A stretch of DNA of 9,467 nt from an uncultured Chitinophagaceae bacterium (GTDB lineage: Bacteria > Bacteroidota > Bacteroidia > Chitinophagales > Chitinophagaceae), in assembly GCA_946885335.1 (NCBI GenBank), contig CAMPGG010000120.1, positions 1-9,467 of the forward strand, written 5' to 3'. The notes below the pieces were generated by a model. It had not been told where the DNA came from. It made no database searches and saw only the letters and a list, made by a program, of their open reading frames with translations. Positions 5,752 to 9,467 of the stretch are shown here, one piece after another. How positions within the stretch are numbered: the first letter of the stretch is position 1; every line of letters begins with the position of its first letter. The position numbers and the translations under genes are program-made.

Positions 5752-7712
5752 AAAGAATATTAACCATAATATTTCTTTGTCTTTCATCTTCAATATTTTT
5801 TAAAGCAGGTGCGAAAGTCCCTGCAGATTATCAGATCGTTGTATCGCAAGATGGCAGCGGAGATTTTCGTTCTATACAAGCAGCAATTAATAGTTTGCCT
5901 TTTTCGGCTGTTCAATACCGAAAGATTTTTATCCGGAATGGCGTATATCGTGAAAAGATCTACCTGGAAAAAAATAATATCTGGTTAATTGGCGAGGATC
6001 GCAATAAAACCATCATCACCCAATCCATTGCCCGGGACGCCTGGCGTTGCCTGCATAATGAAGACTGGGGCGTGGCAACACTGAATATTTCTGCCGATGA
6101 TATTACCCTGCAAAATTTAACGGTGATCAACAACTTTGGTTTTGAACAGGAAAATAAAATAACCATTCCATGTCCAAACGATTCTACCGGCGCAAAAATA
6201 ATTTCTTCCCAAAGTCACCAGATGGCATTGCGTACGATGCATGGAACCCGTTTAAAAGCTGTGAACTGTCATTTTAAAGCATTTGGTGGGGATACGGTAA
6301 GCCCATGGAATGTGGAAAATGGAATGTTTTATTTTAAGAATTGCACAATGGAAGGCGGGGTTGATTTTTATTGTCCGCGTGGTTGGGCCTGGGCCGAGGA
6401 TTGCGAATTCATTGTACATACCGGATCGGCAGCTATTTGGCATGATGGTTCCCGTTATGAAGATGCAAAAACGGTTTTGAAAAATTGTACGTTTAAAGGG
6501 TTTGATGGATTTAACCTTGGGAGATATCACCGGGATGCCCAGTTTTATTTAATAGGCTGTAAATTCCCATCCAATATGGCCGACCAGGATATTTACCTGG
6601 TGCCCACTTCTAATGAAATTAAATGGGGCAAAAGAGTTTATTACCATTCAACCCACCGCGAAGGTGGAGATTTTACATGGCATGCCAATAATTTACAAAC
6701 TGCACCTGGTTCGCCTGCTGTTGCAACCATCACTCCACTATGGTTATTTAAAAACCGATGGGATCCGGAATCTTCATTTTTGCCTTCGGCTTATACACAA
6801 TTAACCAGGCGGAATATTGACAGCAGTTACGGGCGACCGTTACAATCGGAAATTATGCCGGCAAACAACCCGGCAACAGATTTTTCTAAAACTTCCATTC
6901 CGTTATACCAATCGGAAGGACCGGTTTGGGAAAACGATAAAGTAGGTTTTCGTTTATACTTTGACGTTCGTAATGCCAAAGATATATTTGGTAAAACTAC
7001 TTCAAACATTGTATTGGATACCGTAGGTACGCATGGAGATAAGTATTACCATTATTTTGATCCTTCCTGGGGGATGGATATTTTAAAAGTCGGCGCTTCT
7101 TTAGGTGCAGGCTCACTTGCCCTGCAAATTAAAAACAAAAAGGGCATTGATACATTGGTAAGATTGGGTGGACCTGCTATAGAGCAAACATCTTATGAGT
7201 TGATCAGCAATGAAAAGCAACAAGCTATTTTCCGGCTTCACTACAAAAACTGGAAAGTGTTGGGCAGGGTTTACCAGGTAACAGAGGAGATAAGCATTCA
7301 ACCGGGGAACTATAATTATGAAAGCAAGGTTACCATTTCCGGATTAAAAGGTGATGAGCGTTTGGTGACTGGCATTGTTAATTTTAAAGCGAATGAGTCA
7401 TTTCAATTCACTCATGGAAGTAAAGGCATTTTGTATACACACGATAAGCAGGCAGATGATGGATCTCACCTGGGCATGGCTGTTATGACAGATCAAAAAA
7501 ATGATCCGCAATTTGGTAAAACAGCAAACACAGGCAATGGTATTGTGAACACATATACCATGACGATGAAAATAAAAAATAAGGAACCCGTTATTTTCAG
7601 ATTTTATGCAGGTTGGGAGCAAACAGATAAACAATTTTCACAAAAAAAATATTTTGAAGAACTCCTTCAACGGGAAGCGATAGAATGGAGTGACAAAAAA
7701 GAAAAGAACTGA
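5748..7712 (+). CDS. CE8-family pectinesterase fused to a C-terminal DUF4861-like domain (TTG start)
   Basis: The predicted role is removal of methyl esters from homogalacturonan in the periplasm. Of 654 residues, about 1-22 are a signal peptide (cleavage near AGA/K). Residues about 28-340 form a beta-helix esterase domain: QDGSGDFRSIQAAINSLP, GVYREKI (65-71), SHQMALR (Q158), GGDT (D182, proposed acid/base), GGVDFYCPRG (D206, proposed nucleophile) and LGRYHRD (R259). The normal QDT, DFIFG and LGRPW motifs are altered, including loss of the oxyanion Gln (G181). Residues about 383-650 match my memory of DUF4861 (SEGPVWENDKVGFRLYFD, WGMDILKVGASLGAGSLAL), a Bacteroidota family of unknown activity found in pectin loci. 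The start must be TTG 5748: an in-frame TAA lies at 5739-5741, the signal peptide begins right after the TTG, and no in-frame ATG occurs until residue 159. TTG overlaps the TGA of the upstream gene (TTGA). No Shine-Dalgarno is seen. Confidence 0.88.
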   Translation: MKRILTIIFLCLSSSIFFKAGAKVPADYQIVVSQDGSGDFRSIQAAINSLPFSAVQYRKIFIRNGVYREKIYLEKNNIWLIGEDRNKTIITQSIARDAWRCLHNEDWGVATLNISADDITLQNLTVINNFGFEQENKITIPCPNDSTGAKIISSQSHQMALRTMHGTRLKAVNCHFKAFGGDTVSPWNVENGMFYFKNCTMEGGVDFYCPRGWAWAEDCEFIVHTGSAAIWHDGSRYEDAKTVLKNCTFKGFDGFNLGRYHRDAQFYLIGCKFPSNMADQDIYLVPTSNEIKWGKRVYYHSTHREGGDFTWHANNLQTAPGSPAVATITPLWLFKNRWDPESSFLPSAYTQLTRRNIDSSYGRPLQSEIMPANNPATDFSKTSIPLYQSEGPVWENDKVGFRLYFDVRNAKDIFGKTTSNIVLDTVGTHGDKYYHYFDPSWGMDILKVGASLGAGSLALQIKNKKGIDTLVRLGGPAIEQTSYELISNEKQQAIFRLHYKNWKVLGRVYQVTEEISIQPGNYNYESKVTISGLKGDERLVTGIVNFKANESFQFTHGSKGILYTHDKQADDGSHLGMAVMTDQKNDPQFGKTANTGNGIVNTYTMTMKIKNKEPVIFRFYAGWEQTDKQFSQKKYFEELLQREAIEWSDKKEKN

Positions 7713-7716
7713 GCTC

Positions 7717-9240
7717 ATGAAACTTTCAAGATATACCTTAAAGAACATTTCTTCCGATGACGTGGAGGTTCCGGATGAATCCGTTTTTGAACTGCCTGAA
7801 AAGGTGCTGCAGTTTGGAACAGGTGTACTGCTGCGGGGCCTGCCGGATTATTTTATTGACAAGGCCAACCGGGAAGGTAATTTTAATGGAAGGGTTGTTG
7901 TTATTAAATCAACTTCCCATGGTGATACATCGGCTTATGAAAAGCAGGATGGTTTGTTTACTCATTGTTTAAGGGGAATCAGGGATAATAAACTGGTAGA
8001 AAAAAATATTATCAATTCTTCCATCAGCCGGGTATTAAATGCAGGCACCGAATGGAAAAGCATATTGGAATGTGCTCATAACAGTAACCTGCAAGTGATT
8101 ATTTCCAATACCACGGAAGTGGGTATTCAATTGGTGAATGATGATATAAGAGATCATCCGCCTGTTTCCTTTCCAGGCAAGCTGCTGGCATTTTTGTTGG
8201 AACGTTTCCAGGCTTTTGGCGGAAGTGCCCGCAGCGGTATGGTCATTATTCCAACTGAACTGATCTCCGAAAATGGAACTAAACTGCAATCCATTGTTTT
8301 GGAGCTTGCCCATTTAAACAGCCTGCCTGATGATTTTATTGAGTGGCTGGAAAACCATAACCATTTTTGTAATTCCCTGGTTGACCGTATTGTGCCGGGA
8401 AAACCTGCCACAGAAATAAGAAAAGATATTGAATCAAATCTTGGTTATGAAGATGACCTGTTGATTATGTCCGAGGTTTATTCTTTGTGGGCAATAGAGG
8501 GCGATGAGAAAGTAAAAAATATTCTTTCATTTGCTGCCTCAGATGAATCGGTTGTCATCGTGCCAGATATAAATAAATACCGGGAACTCAAACTCAGGCT
8601 GTTGAATGGAACACATACTTTGAGTTGCGGACTTGCATTTTTATCAGGATGTGAAACGGTGAATGCCGCTATGGAAGATGAAACCCTTTCGCATTATGTA
8701 AGCAACCTTATGCAATTTGAGCTGGCGCCATCCATTCCTTATTCTATCGAATTGCAGGATGCTGTTGCATTTGGTGAATCGGTCCTGGAAAGGTTCCGTA
8801 ATCCTTATATCCAGCATAAATGGATCAGCATTACCATGAATTATAGTGCAAAAATGAAATTACGTTGTATTCCTATGCTAATGAAACATTACCTGGAAAG
8901 CGACCAGGTACCGGAATTGTTTGCACTGGGCTTTGCTGCATACATTGCTTTTATGAAACCGGTTATTAAAAAGGATGAAGGATATTATGGTTTGTACCAG
9001 GATCAGGAATACCCGATCCATGATGATATGGCGCCTGAATTTTATAAGCGATGGGCTGGATTGTCTGTAGCTTCATTGGTGAAAGAGGTTTTAGCGGATC
9101 ATGAATATTGGGGTGCCGATTTGAGTTTGCTCCCCGGCTTTCAGCAATCGGTTACGCATAAATTAAACCAGGTATTGGTGAACGGTACAAAATCCGCCCT
9201 TGAAGATCATTCTAAAATGTACCAGCCAAATGAATCATAA
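7717..9240 (+). CDS. uxaB: Tagaturonate reductase (altronate oxidoreductase)
   Basis: This cytoplasmic NAD-dependent enzyme (EC 1.1.1.58) reduces D-tagaturonate to D-altronate, the second step of galacturonate breakdown. At 507 residues it is slightly longer than E. coli UxaB (about 480). It belongs to the long-chain polyol-specific dehydrogenase/reductase family. The N-terminal nucleotide-binding motif is LQFGTGVLLRGLPDYFID (G34, G36, R40), NTTEVG follows at about residues 131-136, and the family catalytic pattern K-x4-N-x2-H is present as KLRLLNGTH (K292, N297, H300). Fructuronate reductase (UxuB) belongs to the same superfamily, but the FGTGVLLRGLPDYFID form and the uxaA gene next door favour UxaB. 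The frame is open back to GTG 7690, which would add nine residues and overlap the pectinesterase; ATG 7717, 4 nt after that gene's stop, matches the usual MKLSRxTL family start and is preceded by purine-rich DNA. Confidence 0.93.
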   Translation: MKLSRYTLKNISSDDVEVPDESVFELPEKVLQFGTGVLLRGLPDYFIDKANREGNFNGRVVVIKSTSHGDTSAYEKQDGLFTHCLRGIRDNKLVEKNIINSSISRVLNAGTEWKSILECAHNSNLQVIISNTTEVGIQLVNDDIRDHPPVSFPGKLLAFLLERFQAFGGSARSGMVIIPTELISENGTKLQSIVLELAHLNSLPDDFIEWLENHNHFCNSLVDRIVPGKPATEIRKDIESNLGYEDDLLIMSEVYSLWAIEGDEKVKNILSFAASDESVVIVPDINKYRELKLRLLNGTHTLSCGLAFLSGCETVNAAMEDETLSHYVSNLMQFELAPSIPYSIELQDAVAFGESVLERFRNPYIQHKWISITMNYSAKMKLRCIPMLMKHYLESDQVPELFALGFAAYIAFMKPVIKKDEGYYGLYQDQEYPIHDDMAPEFYKRWAGLSVASLVKEVLADHEYWGADLSLLPGFQQSVTHKLNQVLVNGTKSALEDHSKMYQPNES

Positions 9241-9467
9241 AATAACCAGGATACACCCAGCGGATAATGTGCTCGTGGCCCTCACCAACCTGGAGCAGGG
9301 AGAACAAGTTGTGTATAACGGTGATGAATACCTGCTCCCTGCAAGGGTGCCAGCCAAACATAAATTTGTGATGAATGATATGGAGGAAGGGGACTCTATT
9401 ATCATGTACGGTGTATTGGTTGGCAAAACAAGACAGCCATTACAGAAAGGCACTGTGATAACAGTTT
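9230..9467 (+). CDS. uxaA: Altronate dehydratase, N-terminal SAF domain (partial, cut by window edge)
   Basis: Seventy-nine codons are visible before the window ends. The protein should dehydrate D-altronate to 2-keto-3-deoxygluconate (EC 4.2.1.7) in the cytoplasm. The visible part is the SAF domain of the UxaA/GarD family: RIHPADNVLVALTNLEQG (residues 7-24), then VPAKHKFVMNDMEEGD (40-55) and MYGVLVGKTRQPLQKG (59-74), matching the family pattern of HP-DNV, HK-F, G-x-x-I-x-YG and G-x-x-x-x-I-x-x-G. The usual Lys before Tyr-Gly appears to be Met (M59), a small difference. ATG 9230 lies within the 3' end of uxaB, an 11-nt overlap, which points to coupled translation. The catalytic domain, expected to make up most of a protein of about 500-550 residues, lies beyond the edge. 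GarD (galactarate dehydratase) is an alternative, less likely beside uxaB. Confidence 0.88.
   Translation, partial: MNHKITRIHPADNVLVALTNLEQGEQVVYNGDEYLLPARVPAKHKFVMNDMEEGDSIIMYGVLVGKTRQPLQKGTVITV

Noticed and set aside
7690..7716. GTG 7690 as the start of uxaB
   Set aside because: It would overlap the pectinesterase by 23 nt and add a Lys-rich extension absent from the usual family start; ATG 7717 gives the expected MKLSR N-terminus.

Overview
The window looks like chromosomal DNA from a member of the Bacteroidota, probably a Chitinophagaceae- or Sphingobacteriia-like soil or plant-associated bacterium. The grounds are AT-rich DNA, mostly missing Shine-Dalgarno sequences, domain partners that I know mainly from this phylum (a DUF4350-like domain on a GH105 enzyme, a DUF4861-like domain on a pectinesterase), and a Bacteroidota-style uronate gene order. 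This is inferred from protein character, not from a database search.

All genes lie on the + strand and form a pectin and galacturonate utilisation locus. Positions 1-75 are a short leader. Positions 76-1771 hold an MHS-family sugar-acid/H+ symporter and, 4 nt later, a 77-residue two-helix membrane protein. A 369-nt gap (1772-2140) follows, with dyads, a short heptamer tract and a direct repeat. It probably carries the control region of the second unit. Positions 2141-9467 are a tightly packed catabolic operon: GH28 polygalacturonase, GH105 unsaturated galacturonyl/rhamnogalacturonyl hydrolase with a C-terminal domain, CE8 pectinesterase fused to a DUF4861-like domain, tagaturonate reductase (uxaB), and the first 79 codons of altronate dehydratase (uxaA), cut by the window edge. 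The last three junctions are a 4-nt overlap, a 4-nt gap and an 11-nt overlap, so translation is probably coupled.

The proposed flow is as follows. In the periplasm the pectinesterase removes methyl esters, GH28 releases galacturonate, and GH105 removes the unsaturated end residue that pectate or rhamnogalacturonan lyases leave. The symporter then takes up the monomers. Inside the cell galacturonate is isomerised to tagaturonate (uxaC, not in the window), reduced to altronate by UxaB and dehydrated to 2-keto-3-deoxygluconate by UxaA. No SusC/SusD pair, pectate lyase, regulator, uxaC, kdgK or kdgA is visible here; these may flank the window.

I found no mobile element, CRISPR array, RNA gene or convincing wholly new system. 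The points most worth a second look are the divergent CE8 active site and its fusion to DUF4861, the TTG start overlapping the previous stop codon, the large periplasmic insertion in the transporter, the small membrane protein beside it, and the dyad-rich control gap.
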